Origin: JAFNAG01 sp963824985
GTDB lineage: Bacteria; Acidobacteriota; UBA6911
NCBI GenBank assembly: GCA_963824985.1
Contig: CAWGRQ010000043.1
Span: 124,001 to 188,000, forward strand
Reading direction: 5' to 3'
DNA: 64,000 nt
Positions 52,993 to 60,688 of the stretch are shown one piece after another (within the stretch, counting starts at the first letter, position 1; the number at the start of each line of letters is the position of its first letter). Made by a program: the position numbers and the translations under genes. Below the pieces are notes generated by a model, which saw only the letters and a list, made by a program, of their open reading frames with translations, was not told the DNA's origin and did no database searches.

Positions 52993-54656
52993 ATGGCCGA
53001 GACCAGATCAGGAATAAAGATTCAGGCACCCAGAGGATCAACTCTGAGCTGCAAGGGATGGCATCAGGAAGCTGCCATGCGCATGCTGATGAACAACCTC
53101 GATGAAGAGGTCGGGGAGCGCCCCGACGAGCTGATTATATATGGGGGCAGCGGAAAGGCCGCCCGTAACTGGGAATGCTATCACGCGATCGTCGCTTCCC
53201 TGCAGCGGCTCGAAAACGATGAAACCCTGCTGGTTCAGTCCGGCAAACCGGTCGGCGTTTTCCGCACTCATGAATATGCCCCGCGGGTGTTGATTGCCAA
53301 CGCCAATCTGGTCGGAAACTGGGATAACTGGACTGAGTTCCGGCGCCTGGAGGCTCTCGGCCTGATGATGTACGGCCAGATGACCGCCGGGAGCTGGATT
53401 TACATCGGCAGCCAGGGAATTGTCCAGGGGACTTACGAAACCTTTGCCTCAATGGCACGGCAGCATTTCGGCGGCAAACTGGCAGGCAGGATTCTGGTCT
53501 CAGGCGGGCTCGGCGGCATGGGGGGCGCCCAACCGCTCGCGGCCACCATGCTCGGGGCGGCATTCCTCGGAATCGATGTCGACCCGGAAAGAATTCAGAA
53601 AAGGCTCAAGACCGGCTATTGCCAGAAGATTTCTTATGATCTGGATGAAGCCCTGGCGCTCGTCCAGGGGGCTGCCCGCGCAGGTCAGGCCCTGTCGGTC
53701 GGCCTGGTCGGCAACTGCGCCGAAGTTCTCCCGGAACTCGTGCGCCGCGGCTTCACTCCTGATGCATTGACCGATCAGACGAGCGCCCATGACCCGCTCA
53801 ACGGCTATGTTCCCGACGGGATTACCCTGGTGGAGGCTGTCCGGCTGCGGCACGATAATCCGGACGAATATGTGCGGCGGAGCATGAATGCCATCGCCAC
53901 TCATGTGCGCGCCATGCTGGCGCTGCAGGCCCAGGGAGCCATCACCTTCGACTACGGCAACAACATCCGCGGACACGCTCTCAAGGCCGGGGTCACGAAT
54001 GCTTTCGATTTTCCGGGATTCGTCCCCGCATATGTCCGGCCCCTCTTCTGCGAGGGGCGGGGCCCATTCCGCTGGGCCGCGCTGTCCGGTGATCCCGCGC
54101 GACATCGCCATTACGGACGACCTGGTGCTGGAAATGTTCCCGGAGAACGAGTCCCTGTGCAACTGGATACGGCTGGCACGGGAGCGGATCCGCTTTCCAG
54201 GGCCTGCCGGCGCGTATCTGCTGGCTCGGCTATGGGGAGCGGGCGGCGTTCGGCCTGCGCATGAACGACCTGGTCAGGCGTGGAATCATCAAGGCGCCGA
54301 TCGTCATCGGGAGAGATCATCTCGATTGCGGTTCCGTTGCTTCCCCATACCGCGAAACCGAGTCCATGAAGGACACATCGGACGCCGTGGCGGATTGGCC
54401 GATTCTCAATGCCCTGCTCAACACGGCCAGCGGCGCCTCCTGGGTGTCGTTCCATGACGGCGGCGGGGTGGGGGTGGGCTATTCCATGCACGCCGGCCAG
54501 GTAACCGTCGCCGATGGCACCGCGGAGATGGATCGCAGGATCGAACGCGTGCTTACCAACGATCCGGGTATCGGCATCGCGCGCCATGTGGATGCCGGTT
54601 ACGATGAAGCCAGAGAGTTCGCACGGCGGCGCGGCGTCAAGATTCCGATGATCTGA
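52993..54656 (+). CDS. hutU: Urocanate hydratase, interrupted by two frameshifts
   Basis: NAD-dependent hydratase converting urocanate to imidazolone propionate, the step before hutI. The first 350 residues read in one frame: LNNLDEEVGERPDELIIYGG-type start (NNLDEEVGERPDELIIYGG), the NAD-binding VSGGLGGMGGAQPLAATMLG, and GNNIRGHALKAGVTNAFDFP. After RWAALSGDP (about 54095) the sequence RDIAITDDLVLEMFPENESL continues in a second frame, and near 54210 a further change leads into MNDLVRRGIIKAPIVIGRDH in the third piece, which ends with GSVASPYRETESMKD and TGTDP-like lines to the stop. Corrected length is about 553 residues. The ATG at 52993 (MAETRSGIKIQAPRGST) has GGAGAACCGT upstream. Probably sequence error rather than decay. 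Confidence 0.88.
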
Positions 54657-54680
54657 AGAACGCGGTGCCTGAAGATGTAG

Positions 54681-54739
54681 ACTCTATTTTCGGAGCAGCT
54701 CCTCATGCGCTATGGCGCACCCGGTGACGCATGAAAATG
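54681..54739 (+). repeat. Inverted repeat copy A (pairs with 61444-61504)
   Basis: CTATTTTCGGAGCAGCTCC and TATGGCGCACCCGGTGACG, ending CATGAAAATG, match the reverse complement of 61444-61504 over about 60 positions with three substitutions and one single-base gap. A short internal palindrome (TCATGCG...CGCATGA) lies inside. It is 6.8 kb from its partner, and the pair encloses the amidase and the integron. Confidence 0.75.
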
Positions 54740-54759
54740 GGCATCGCGATATGCAGACT

Positions 54760-54835
54760 CCGACTTGGACCTCGACCTCGTCCTGGACGTGGACCTCGTC
54801 CGCATCAGACCAAGTCCAGGTCTAAGTCCAGGTCC
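54760..54835 (+). repeat. Imperfect GACCTCG/GTCCAGG short repeats
   Basis: A run of GGACCTCGACCTCGTCC-type units (54774-54803) is followed by their rough inverted form (CCAGGTCTAAGTCCAGG, 54817-54833). It forms a possible weak hairpin and codes for nothing recognisable. Confidence 0.5.
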
Positions 54836-54887
54836 AGGCCAGGAGGCGCCTGCCCGCACCTAATTTGACTTATTTTCGGAGCAGCCT

Positions 54888-56468
54888 GTGAATGACAAAA
54901 TGCCACATGCCGGTTGGCGCCTTGTTTCTGCCTTTTTCCTCTTGCTTCTCGTCCTGCTCCCGGCCCCGGCCGCGCCCCAGGCACGGAAGCCCGCGGGACT
55001 TCAGCTCGAGGAAGCCACCATCGCCCTGGTCCATGCTGCCATGAAGGCCAAGCAACTGACCTGTCACGACCTGGTCGATCGATACCTCAAGCGCATCGAC
55101 GCCAATGACAAACGGGGTCCTGCTCTCAATGCCATCGTCCAGATCAACCCCGAAGCGCTGAAAGAGGCGGATGCCCTGGACCGTCGCTTCGCCCAGGGTG
55201 GCCTGACCGGCCCGCTTCACTGTGTTCCGACCGTCGTGAAGGACAACTTCGAGACCATTGGCCTCCAGAGTGCCGACGGATCGTCGTCGCTGCAGGGATT
55301 TGTGTCCAACAAGGATGCGTTTCTCGTCAAGCGGATCAAGGCGGCGGGCGCGATCGTGATCGCCAAATCCAACATGGCCGAATTCGCGTTCAGCCCGCTG
55401 GAGACGGTGAATTCGATTCTGGGCACGACCAAAAACCCGTACGCCCTGGATCGTGTCCCGGCCGGCTCAAGCGGCGGCACGGCGGCGGCGATCGCCTCCA
55501 ACTTCGGTCTGGTGGGGCTCGGTTCGGACACGGGCAATTCCATTCGCGGACCTTCGGCGCATAACGCGCTGGTCGGCATCCGGTCGACGATGGGTCTTAC
55601 CAGCCGGGCCGGAGTAATCCCGCTGAGCTACCTTGCCGATGTCGCCGGCCCGATGACCCGGACGGTCGAGGATGCGGTCGCGGTGTTCCAGGTGATCGTC
55701 GGTGAGGATCCGGATGATCCGATGACGATGCGCAGCCGCGGGCGCGCGATCCCAAACTATGCCGCTTCTCTGGTGCGTGACGGCCTGAAAGGCGCGCGGA
55801 TCGGCGTGCTGCATCAGGCATACGAGCGCGCCAACCTCCCCGTCGATGACGAGGTCGCGAAGGTCTTTGCCCGGGCACTCGAAGATCTGAAGGCGGCGGG
55901 CGCCGAGATTGTCGACCCCGCGCCGGTCGATCTCACCGAGATCCGCCGCGCCCAGGGCGGAAACCCGTGCCGCGGATTCAAGTACGACATCAACGAGTAC
56001 CTCGCGAAACAGGGTGATCGCGTTCCGATGCACAGCCTCGAGGAAATCATCGCATCAGGCAAGTTTCACGAGTCGGTTCGATCCCGGTTGGAACAGTCCC
56101 AGCGCAGCACTCCCGAGGGTCCTGATAGCGATGCCTGCAAGGCAGACGCCGCCTACCGCGAAGCGTTCGGGGCCGCCGTGACCAAGGTTATGGATGATTT
56201 GAAGCTGGATGCCTTCGTGTACCCGACGTGGAGCCAGCCGCCCCAGCTCATCGGAAGCGCAAATCAAAGGCAGGCGGGCGACAATAGCCAGGTGTTCTCG
56301 CCCACGTCCGGGTTCCCTGCGATCAACGTGCCCATGGGCTACACCCGGGGCGGAACTCTTCCAGCCGGCATGACGATCTTCGGCCGGGCGTGGAGCGAGG
56401 CAACCCTCATCAAGCTTGCCTACGCCTACGAGCAGGCTACCCATCATCGACGCCCGCCGGCGCGCTGA
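54888..56468 (+). CDS. Secreted amidase (amidase signature family)
   Basis: A 526-residue exported amidase. Signal peptide about residues 1-31 (LVSAFFLLLLVLLPAPAAPQ). The catalytic Lys lies in VPTVVKDNFETIG, the cis-Ser in VPAGSSGGTAAAIASNFG, and the nucleophilic Ser in GSDTGNSIRGPSAHNALVG. The last motif is usually GSDTGGSIR; a Gly-to-Asn change precedes the Ser. GFKYDINEYLAKQ and FPAINVPMGYTRGGTLPAG continue the fold. The substrate is unknown. The GTG at 54888 has GGAG six bases upstream, and that GGAG is part of the repeated motif TATTTTCGGAGCAGC. It lies between the flanking inverted repeats, just ahead of the integron integrase. Confidence 0.85.
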   Translation: MNDKMPHAGWRLVSAFFLLLLVLLPAPAAPQARKPAGLQLEEATIALVHAAMKAKQLTCHDLVDRYLKRIDANDKRGPALNAIVQINPEALKEADALDRRFAQGGLTGPLHCVPTVVKDNFETIGLQSADGSSSLQGFVSNKDAFLVKRIKAAGAIVIAKSNMAEFAFSPLETVNSILGTTKNPYALDRVPAGSSGGTAAAIASNFGLVGLGSDTGNSIRGPSAHNALVGIRSTMGLTSRAGVIPLSYLADVAGPMTRTVEDAVAVFQVIVGEDPDDPMTMRSRGRAIPNYAASLVRDGLKGARIGVLHQAYERANLPVDDEVAKVFARALEDLKAAGAEIVDPAPVDLTEIRRAQGGNPCRGFKYDINEYLAKQGDRVPMHSLEEIIASGKFHESVRSRLEQSQRSTPEGPDSDACKADAAYREAFGAAVTKVMDDLKLDAFVYPTWSQPPQLIGSANQRQAGDNSQVFSPTSGFPAINVPMGYTRGGTLPAGMTIFGRAWSEATLIKLAYAYEQATHHRRPPAR

Positions 56469-56583
56469 CGGGGCAGGCCCTGAAATCGGCAGGATTCGAA
56501 CTCTAGTCGTCGCGGCACGAGTCCGCGGTCGATGCCGAGCACGTCATGAAAAAGGATCATTGCTGATACTTGAGTGACTGCCG

Positions 56584-57636
56584 ATGCAAGGACGTGAGGT
56601 GATATCGCCGATCTCGTATTCCTTCGTCCCAGAGTCCCCCACCTTTGTGTATGAGAAGGTCGCACCTTACCCGGAAAAGCCGAAGCTCCTTGACCGTGTG
56701 CGCGGTGAAATCTGTCGGCGCAACTACAGTCGCAGAACGGCCAAGTCCTATGTCGGATGGATACGTCGTTTTATTCTGTTTCACGGGAAGCGGCACCCGT
56801 CGGAAATGGGCGAGGCGGAGATCTCGCAGTTTCTCACGCACCTTGCCGTCGAAGGCAAAGTCAGCGCATCTACACAGAACCAGGCGTTGTGTGCGCTGAT
56901 TTTTCTTTATCGAGAGGTTTTGCAAAAAAACCTTGACTGGGTGGGTGACATCGTGCGCGCCAGGCGGCCGGTTCATCTGCCGGTCGTGCTATCGCGCGCG
57001 GAGGTAAAGGCGCTGCTCGGCAACCTGCGAGGGGTCGAGTGGATCATGGCGTCGCTGCTTTACGGCTCCGGGTTGCGGCTGCTTGAGTGCTGTCGGGTGC
57101 GCATCAAGGATGTGGAATTCACCCGCAAGGAAATCGCGGTTCGTGACGGGAAGGGCAACAAGGATCGCGTGACGCTGCTCCCGGGCAGGGTTATGGATCC
57201 GCTGGCTGTGCACATGGAAGGGGTGCGCCGCCAGCATGAAGAAGATCTTCGGCTTGGTATGGGCAGCGTCGAGCTTCCTCAGGCAATCGAGCGCAAGTAT
57301 CCCAAGGCTCCGTGGGAGTGGGGCTGGCAGTGGGTTTTCCCGGCGACCCGTTTTTATCTGGATCCGGTGTCGGGGCGGAAACGCCGGCATCATCTCCACG
57401 AGTCGGTGTTGCAGAAGGCTGTGCGCCGGGCGGCTCTTCAGGCGCGAATTGCCAGGCCGGCCAGCTGTCACTCCCTTCGTCACTCCTTTGCCACGCACTT
57501 GCTGGAAGATGGGTACGACATCCGGACGATTCAGGAGCTTCTGGGGCACAGTGATGTCAGCACGACGATGATTTACACGCACGTTTTGAATCGTGGCGGG
57601 CGAGGGGTTCGGAGCTCTCTGGACAGTGGCGTATGA
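56584..57636 (+). CDS. intI: Integron integrase
   Basis: A 350-residue tyrosine recombinase of the integron class, which moves gene cassettes between attI and attC. The N-terminal core-binding domain (about residues 40-130) includes NYSRRTAKSYVGWIRRFILF. The catalytic residues are Arg in YGSGLRLLECCRV, Lys in DGKGNKDRVTLLP, His and Arg in SCHSLRHSFATHLLEDG, His in LLGHSDVSTT, and the nucleophile Tyr in MIYTHVLNRGGRGVRS. The integron-specific insertion is present and clear: LPQAIERKYPKAPWEWGWQW, then DPVSGRKRRHHLHES. This separates it from XerC/XerD and phage integrases. The frame is intact. It points toward the cassettes, so the attI region lies past its 3' end. Confidence 0.95.
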   Translation: MQGREVISPISYSFVPESPTFVYEKVAPYPEKPKLLDRVRGEICRRNYSRRTAKSYVGWIRRFILFHGKRHPSEMGEAEISQFLTHLAVEGKVSASTQNQALCALIFLYREVLQKNLDWVGDIVRARRPVHLPVVLSRAEVKALLGNLRGVEWIMASLLYGSGLRLLECCRVRIKDVEFTRKEIAVRDGKGNKDRVTLLPGRVMDPLAVHMEGVRRQHEEDLRLGMGSVELPQAIERKYPKAPWEWGWQWVFPATRFYLDPVSGRKRRHHLHESVLQKAVRRAALQARIARPASCHSLRHSFATHLLEDGYDIRTIQELLGHSDVSTTMIYTHVLNRGGRGVRSSLDSGV

Positions 57637-57903
57637 GATTTTGGCTTATGCGGTGCATTCCGGCAGCGGGTGTAATAGGCGGGGCATGGTTCGGCCGCAT
57701 CCGCCCTTGTTATCCAGCTAAGCGGGCGTCGCTCGCGGCGTATCTGGATAAGCCGCCAATGGGATCACCCATAACCAGTTGATTATTAATGAAATGGCCG
57801 TTTTCATGGTCGAGTCTTGATGGGATAAGCGGACGCCAACTGGCAGCCTATCCAGTTATCGAGACCCGCATAATTTAAGTTAGGTTCCGAACCTACCCGG
57901 TCC

Positions 57904-57932
57904 TTGACGGGAAGCCTGGTATGACATATAGT
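57904..57932 (+). promoter_or_regulatory. Promoter of the first cassette's toxin-antitoxin pair
   Basis: TTGACG (57904-57909), exactly 17 bases, TATAGT (57927-57932). The -10 lies inside the palindrome at 57919-57937. Transcription would begin near 57939, about 12 bases before the antitoxin start. Confidence 0.75.
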
Positions 57933-57937
57933 CATAC
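57919..57937. promoter_or_regulatory. Operator palindrome overlapping the toxin-antitoxin promoter
   Basis: GTATGAC-ATATA-GTCATAC has two perfect seven-base arms around a five-base centre that holds the -10 element. Ribbon-helix-helix antitoxins bind such sites, so this is the likely autoregulatory operator of the next gene. Confidence 0.65.
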
Positions 57938-57950
57938 TTAGAGGCTGCAG

Positions 57951-58193
57951 ATGTCTAGATCCAAGATTGCCATTACCATCGATGCATCGACCCTGGACCG
58001 CCTGGATGAACTGGTCGAACAATCCATGTTTCCCAGCCGCAGCCAAGCGATCCAAGAGGCCGTCGAGGAAAAACTCGCGCGGCTGAAACGGACTCGGTTG
58101 GCCCGAGAATGCGCTAAATTGGATCCTCCTTTTGAAAAGGCGCTCGCAGAAGAAGGACTGTCTGAGGACCTGTCTGAATGGCCCGAATACTAA
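57951..58193 (+). CDS. Ribbon-helix-helix antitoxin
   Basis: An 80-residue CopG/RHH-type protein, first gene of integron cassette 1. The N-terminal ribbon is SKIAITIDASTLDRLDELVE, followed by helices with PSRSQAIQEAVEEKL and a charged C-terminus (EDLSEWPEY) that would bind and neutralise the toxin. GAGG lies six bases before the ATG. Its own promoter and a palindromic operator lie immediately upstream, fitting autorepression. The stop overlaps the toxin gene start by 16 bases. Confidence 0.85.
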   Translation: MSRSKIAITIDASTLDRLDELVEQSMFPSRSQAIQEAVEEKLARLKRTRLARECAKLDPPFEKALAEEGLSEDLSEWPEY

Positions 58194-58516
58194 GGGGAGA
58201 AATCCGCTGGGCTGATCTCAACCCGGTGCGAGGCAGGGAGCAAGCGGGCAAGCGTCCAGTACTTATTCTCAGCCATGACGTGTTCAATGAGCGCTCCGGG
58301 ACCGTGATCGCGGCCGCGCTAACAAGTCAGCCACAGCGTGCTGCCTTCCCTTTAACTTTTGAGCTCCATTCCCAGGAGCTTCTCAAGAGATCCTGGGTCA
58401 AGATCAGTCAAATTCGCACACTCTCCATCGAACGTATCGGCTCTCGAATTGCCAGAGCCACGCCGGAAGAGGTTGCCCAGGTTGTTGAGGGTCTTAACGA
58501 AATCATCGGAACCTAA
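58178..58516 (+). CDS. MazF/PemK-type toxin
   Basis: A 112-residue endoribonuclease-type toxin. ILRGEIRWADLNPVRGREQA is the MazF N-terminal signature with the substrate-loop GKRPVLILSHD, followed by SGTVIAAALTSQP and the beta-barrel SWVKISQIRTLSIERIGSRI, and a C-terminal helix. It overlaps the antitoxin gene, an arrangement that couples the two. Its TAA stop lies inside the attC1 site, as is normal for compact integron cassettes. Confidence 0.88.
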   Translation: MARILRGEIRWADLNPVRGREQAGKRPVLILSHDVFNERSGTVIAAALTSQPQRAAFPLTFELHSQELLKRSWVKISQIRTLSIERIGSRIARATPEEVAQVVEGLNEIIGT

Positions 58517-58572
58517 CTATGCGCTCCAGCGGACCCGCAAAAGGCGCGCGCCGCTGAGCGCTGGCGTTGGAC
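58511..58572 (+). other. attC recombination site 1 (end of cassette 1)
   Basis: Begins with ACCTAAC (R'' core, RYYYAAC) and ends with GTTGGAC (R' core, GTTRRRY). Between them GCGCTCCAGCGG and CCGCTGAGCGC pair with one extra C in the first strand, the extrahelical base typical of attC. Length 62 bp. Both cores and the asymmetric stem are present, so this is the best attC in the array. Confidence 0.88.
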
Positions 58573-58599
58573 CGAAGAGATGCGTGCAGGATCCGATGG

Positions 58600-58893
58600 A
58601 TGGCACTCCGATTCGAATGGGACAGCAATAAGGCAGAATCAAACCTTACGAAGCACGGTGTATCATTCGAGGAGGCGATGACGGTGTTTGGCGATACCTT
58701 GTCGCTGACGATCGCGGACGAGCTGCACTCGGCCCGAGAGCAAAGGTGGGTGCTCGTCGGTGTCTCGAACCGGGGTCGACTCGTCGTTGTGGTCCATGTC
58801 GAGCGGGGAGTTGGAATTCGGATCATCAGCGCACGCGAGGCGACCGCCAAAGAGAGGAAAGCCTATGAGGGCGGGGATTATGAAAAGAGGTAG
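58600..58893 (+). CDS. brnT: BrnT family toxin
   Basis: A 97-residue RelE-fold toxin of the BrnT/BrnA family: LRFEWDSNKAESNLTKHGVS, FEEAMTVFGDTLSLTI, and RIISAREATAKERKAYEGG, the family's C-terminal motif. First gene of cassette 2. The ATG at 58600 is preferred because the family starts there; the frame extends to 58567 within attC1. It probably acts as an RNase held in check by the overlapping antitoxin gene. Confidence 0.85.
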   Translation: MALRFEWDSNKAESNLTKHGVSFEEAMTVFGDTLSLTIADELHSAREQRWVLVGVSNRGRLVVVVHVERGVGIRIISAREATAKERKAYEGGDYEKR

Positions 58894-59110
58894 AAGCACT
58901 CCCAGAATAGCTGAGATGCGCGCTGAATACGACTTTTCAGGCGGCGAGCGCGGAAAATACGCGAAGCGGTTTGCGGAGGGCACAAATATCATCATTCTGG
59001 ACCCCGATGTGGCAGAACTATTCCCTGATTCCAAGACCGTGAACGAGGCACTCCGCGCTTTGAGCAAAATTGCCGACCGCCAGAGAAAGATAGCTTCCAG
59101 GAGCAAGTAG
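58880..59110 (+). CDS. brnA: BrnA family antitoxin
   Basis: A 76-residue protein with the BrnA layout: a basic N-terminus (MKRGRSTPRIAEMRAEYDFS), then GGERGKYAKRFAEGTNIIIL and a ribbon-helix-helix C-terminal half (DPDVAELFPDSKTVNEALRA, LSKIADRQRK). In known pairs BrnA is the DNA-binding antitoxin and follows BrnT. The ATG at 58880 has GAGGGCGGGG upstream and overlaps brnT by 14 bases; an ATG at 58865 is also in frame. Part of cassette 2. Confidence 0.8.
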   Translation: MKRGRSTPRIAEMRAEYDFSGGERGKYAKRFAEGTNIIILDPDVAELFPDSKTVNEALRALSKIADRQRKIASRSK

Positions 59111-59191
59111 ACCTGGCTAGGGCCGTCGCTTCACCCAAGTGGGCGGAACTGGTGAACCGGTCAATCGGTGGTGCCGAGGCGACTGAGGACC

Positions 59192-59267
59192 GCCTAACAC
59201 GCGGCTGCATCCGACGGCCGCGCTATCGGAAACCGCATGCGGCCGCGGGTGAGCCGCAACGCTATGT
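59192..59267 (+). other. attC recombination site 2 (end of cassette 2)
   Basis: R'' core GCCTAAC at 59192-59198; the stem GCGGCTGCATCCGACGGCC pairs with its near complement ending GTGAGCCGC. The R' core reads GCTATGT (59261-59267) where GTTAGRY is expected, a one-base deviation at the second position. The hairpin is strong despite that. Confidence 0.7.
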
Positions 59268-59290
59268 GGCAGTTCCTTTGGAGGTGAGGG

Positions 59291-59999
59291 ATGCATTCGA
59301 TGAAAGTCTGCATTGTCGGGGCCTCTGGGAAGCTCGGCAAGTACATGGTGCAGCACGCGCTTGACCGGGGCTACGAGGTGGTTGGCGTCTGTCGGGAGCG
59401 CAGCGTAGGCAAACTCGACGCGTTCAAAGGGCGCATCACAGTCATTCCCGGCGCTACGAACGACCGCGAGGTTATCAAGAAGGCTGTCGCAGGGTGTGAC
59501 GGGGTGCTCACCGTGCTGGTCCCTTGGGGGGTTCACCACTACTCGTCGGGAACGGCCCAGGCGGTACTCGACTACGCGCGTCCGGGCGCGCGCCTCATAT
59601 TCTCCTGCGGCTGGCATATTACGCGGGACGGCCAGGACGTGTACTCGCGGACCTTCAAAGCGGCCGTGAAGGCCGTGACGCTGGCTCACGCGGCTGGTTC
59701 GCGTCGTGGACATCGACGACCAGGTGGAAGCGTGCCGGCGGGTGTTTGCCAGCGACACCCGGTGGACGGTCGTGCGTGGGAGCGACCTTGAAGAGGGCGA
59801 GAGCCAGGGCCTGCCCGTGTGGAGTCGGCACGTGGGTGATCCCATCCTCGAGAGCAATATGACGCGCCGCGTGGACTTCGCCCTTTTCATGGTAGAGGCC
59901 CTTGAGAACGACGAGTTGATCCACGAAGCCCCGGCAATTGTCGGATGCCGCACACCCTCGGCGCTCGCACACGCCGCTGCACCCGACCGTTCGACCTAA
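59291..59999 (+). CDS. NAD(P)-binding (NmrA-like) protein, one-base frameshift
   Basis: Cassette 3. The N-terminal half is a Rossmann fold of the NAD(P)H-binding / NmrA type: MKVCIVGASGKLGKYMVQHA, RGYEVVGVCRERSVGKLDAF, GATNDREVIKKAVAGCDGV. After KAVTLAH (about 59695) the frame changes; the second part reads VDIDDQVEACRRVFASDTRW, VVRGSDLEEGESQGLPVW, and RVDFALFMVEALENDELIH, which continues the fold, to a stop at 59999. Corrected length is about 236 residues. GGAGG lies six bases before the ATG at 59291. The last 20 codons overlap the attC3 hairpin. Function unknown. Confidence 0.72.
59940..59995 (+). other. Degenerate attC recombination site 3 (end of cassette 3)
   Basis: GTCGGATGCCGC (59940-59951) pairs with GCTGCACCCGAC (59976-59987) at ten of twelve positions, and a GTTCGAC core (59989-59995, one position off GTTRRRY) follows. 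The left core is poor. It lies within the coding end of cassette 3. Confidence 0.55.
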
Positions 60000-60003
60000 A
60001 AAG

Positions 60004-60381
60004 ATGAAAAAGCGACTGCGTAAGAAGAAGCATCGTGGCGAGTTTACCGAGTGGGGACGGCAACTCATCGTTATGCGGAATCGAAAGGACAATTTCGATG
60101 AGTTCCTGGACGCCTTCATAGCAGAAGCAGTCGAGGCAAACGGATGTTACTGCGGGGGTGGCGGTAAGGGAGACAACCTTGACGTGGTTATCGAGCTTGG
60201 CGGTCGATCCGACGATCGAGAGACCAGACTGAAGAAAATCACAGCATGGATCGACGCCCGGCCTGATGTGCAAAGCTGGAAGACCAGTGCAGAATTCGAC
60301 ATTTGGCGCGGGAATTTCACGGAGATCACAGAGAAGGTCGAACATCCGGCTTCAGGCGCCGCGGAAAAGCAGCGCGCCTGA
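60004..60381 (+). CDS. YggL-family (DUF469) protein
   Basis: Cassette 4. A 125-residue protein resembling YggL, which associates with the 50S ribosomal subunit in E. coli: KKRLRKKKHRGEFTEWGRQL, NFDEFLDAFIAEAVEANG, the Gly/Cys patch CYCGGGGKGDNLDVVIE, and a C-terminal WKTSAEFDIWRGNF. A YggL gene as an integron cassette is unusual. The ATG at 60004 lies only 8 bases past attC3, so no ribosome site is visible; translation may depend on the upstream cassette. The TGA stop lies inside attC4. Confidence 0.8.
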   Translation: MKKRLRKKKHRGEFTEWGRQLIVMRNRKDNFDEFLDAFIAEAVEANGCYCGGGGKGDNLDVVIELGGRSDDRETRLKKITAWIDARPDVQSWKTSAEFDIWRGNFTEITEKVEHPASGAAEKQRA

Positions 60382-60396
60382 GCCGCAACGTTAGAC
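60337..60396 (+). other. attC recombination site 4 (end of cassette 4)
   Basis: R'' core GTCGAAC (one position off RYYYAAC) at 60337-60343, stem CGGCTTCAGGCGC paired with GCGCCTGAGCCG (one extra T on the left strand, the extrahelical base), R' core GTTAGAC at 60390-60396 matching GTTRRRY. Length 60 bp. Confidence 0.82.
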
Positions 60397-60436
60397 GGAT
60401 TCATGCTTCCTCACCATCCTGGTGCAGAATGTCGGT

Positions 60437-60688
60437 ATGGGCACCAGCAAGACGCTGCGCCGCGTGTCGAGCGGAACCTCGGATCCTACAATCCGATTTG
60501 ATGACCTTCGGCAGTTGCTCCTGAATCTGGGTTTCGATATGCGAATTCGAGGGAGCCATCACATCTTTCGTGAGGCCGGGATTGAAGAGAAGATCAACCT
60601 GCAGCGTGAAGGCAGCGAGGTAAAGCCATATCAGGTCCGCCAAGTCCGAAACGTACTTTTGAAGTACCATCTGGGTGAAACAGAATGA
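60437..60688 (+). CDS. hicA: HicA-type toxin
   Basis: Cassette 5. An 83-residue dsRNA-binding-fold toxin. TIRFDDLRQLLLNLGFDMR, then RIRGSHHIFREAG with the catalytic-type GSHHIF motif of HicA, and VRQVRNVLLKYHL at the end. HicA toxins cleave mRNA and are neutralised by HicB. The ATG at 60437 begins MGTSKTLRRVSS; a GTG at 60422 is in frame. Its stop overlaps the hicB start as ATGA. Confidence 0.85.
   Translation: MGTSKTLRRVSSGTSDPTIRFDDLRQLLLNLGFDMRIRGSHHIFREAGIEEKINLQREGSEVKPYQVRQVRNVLLKYHLGETE

Larger units (their letters stand above)
57637..57950 (+). other. attI-like region between intI and first cassette
   Basis: No gene. TTATCCAG (57710-57717 area) is repeated inverted as CTGGATAA about 25 bases on and again as TATCCAG near 57848, giving repeated integrase-binding-like arms. 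The likely crossover is GTTAGGT at 57879-57885, matching the GTTRRRY core. It lies in the palindrome TAGGTT-CCG-AACCTA. The first cassette follows at once. Exact integrase sites cannot be proved by sequence. Confidence 0.6.

Noticed and set aside
54760..54835. GACCTCG repeats as a regulatory array
   Set aside because: The units are too irregular and no conserved spacing is seen; simple low-complexity sequence explains them.
56584..57636. Reading the integrase as XerC/XerD or phage type
   Set aside because: The ERKYPKAPWEWGWQW plus RRHHLHES insertion is specific to integron integrases, and attC-like sites follow.
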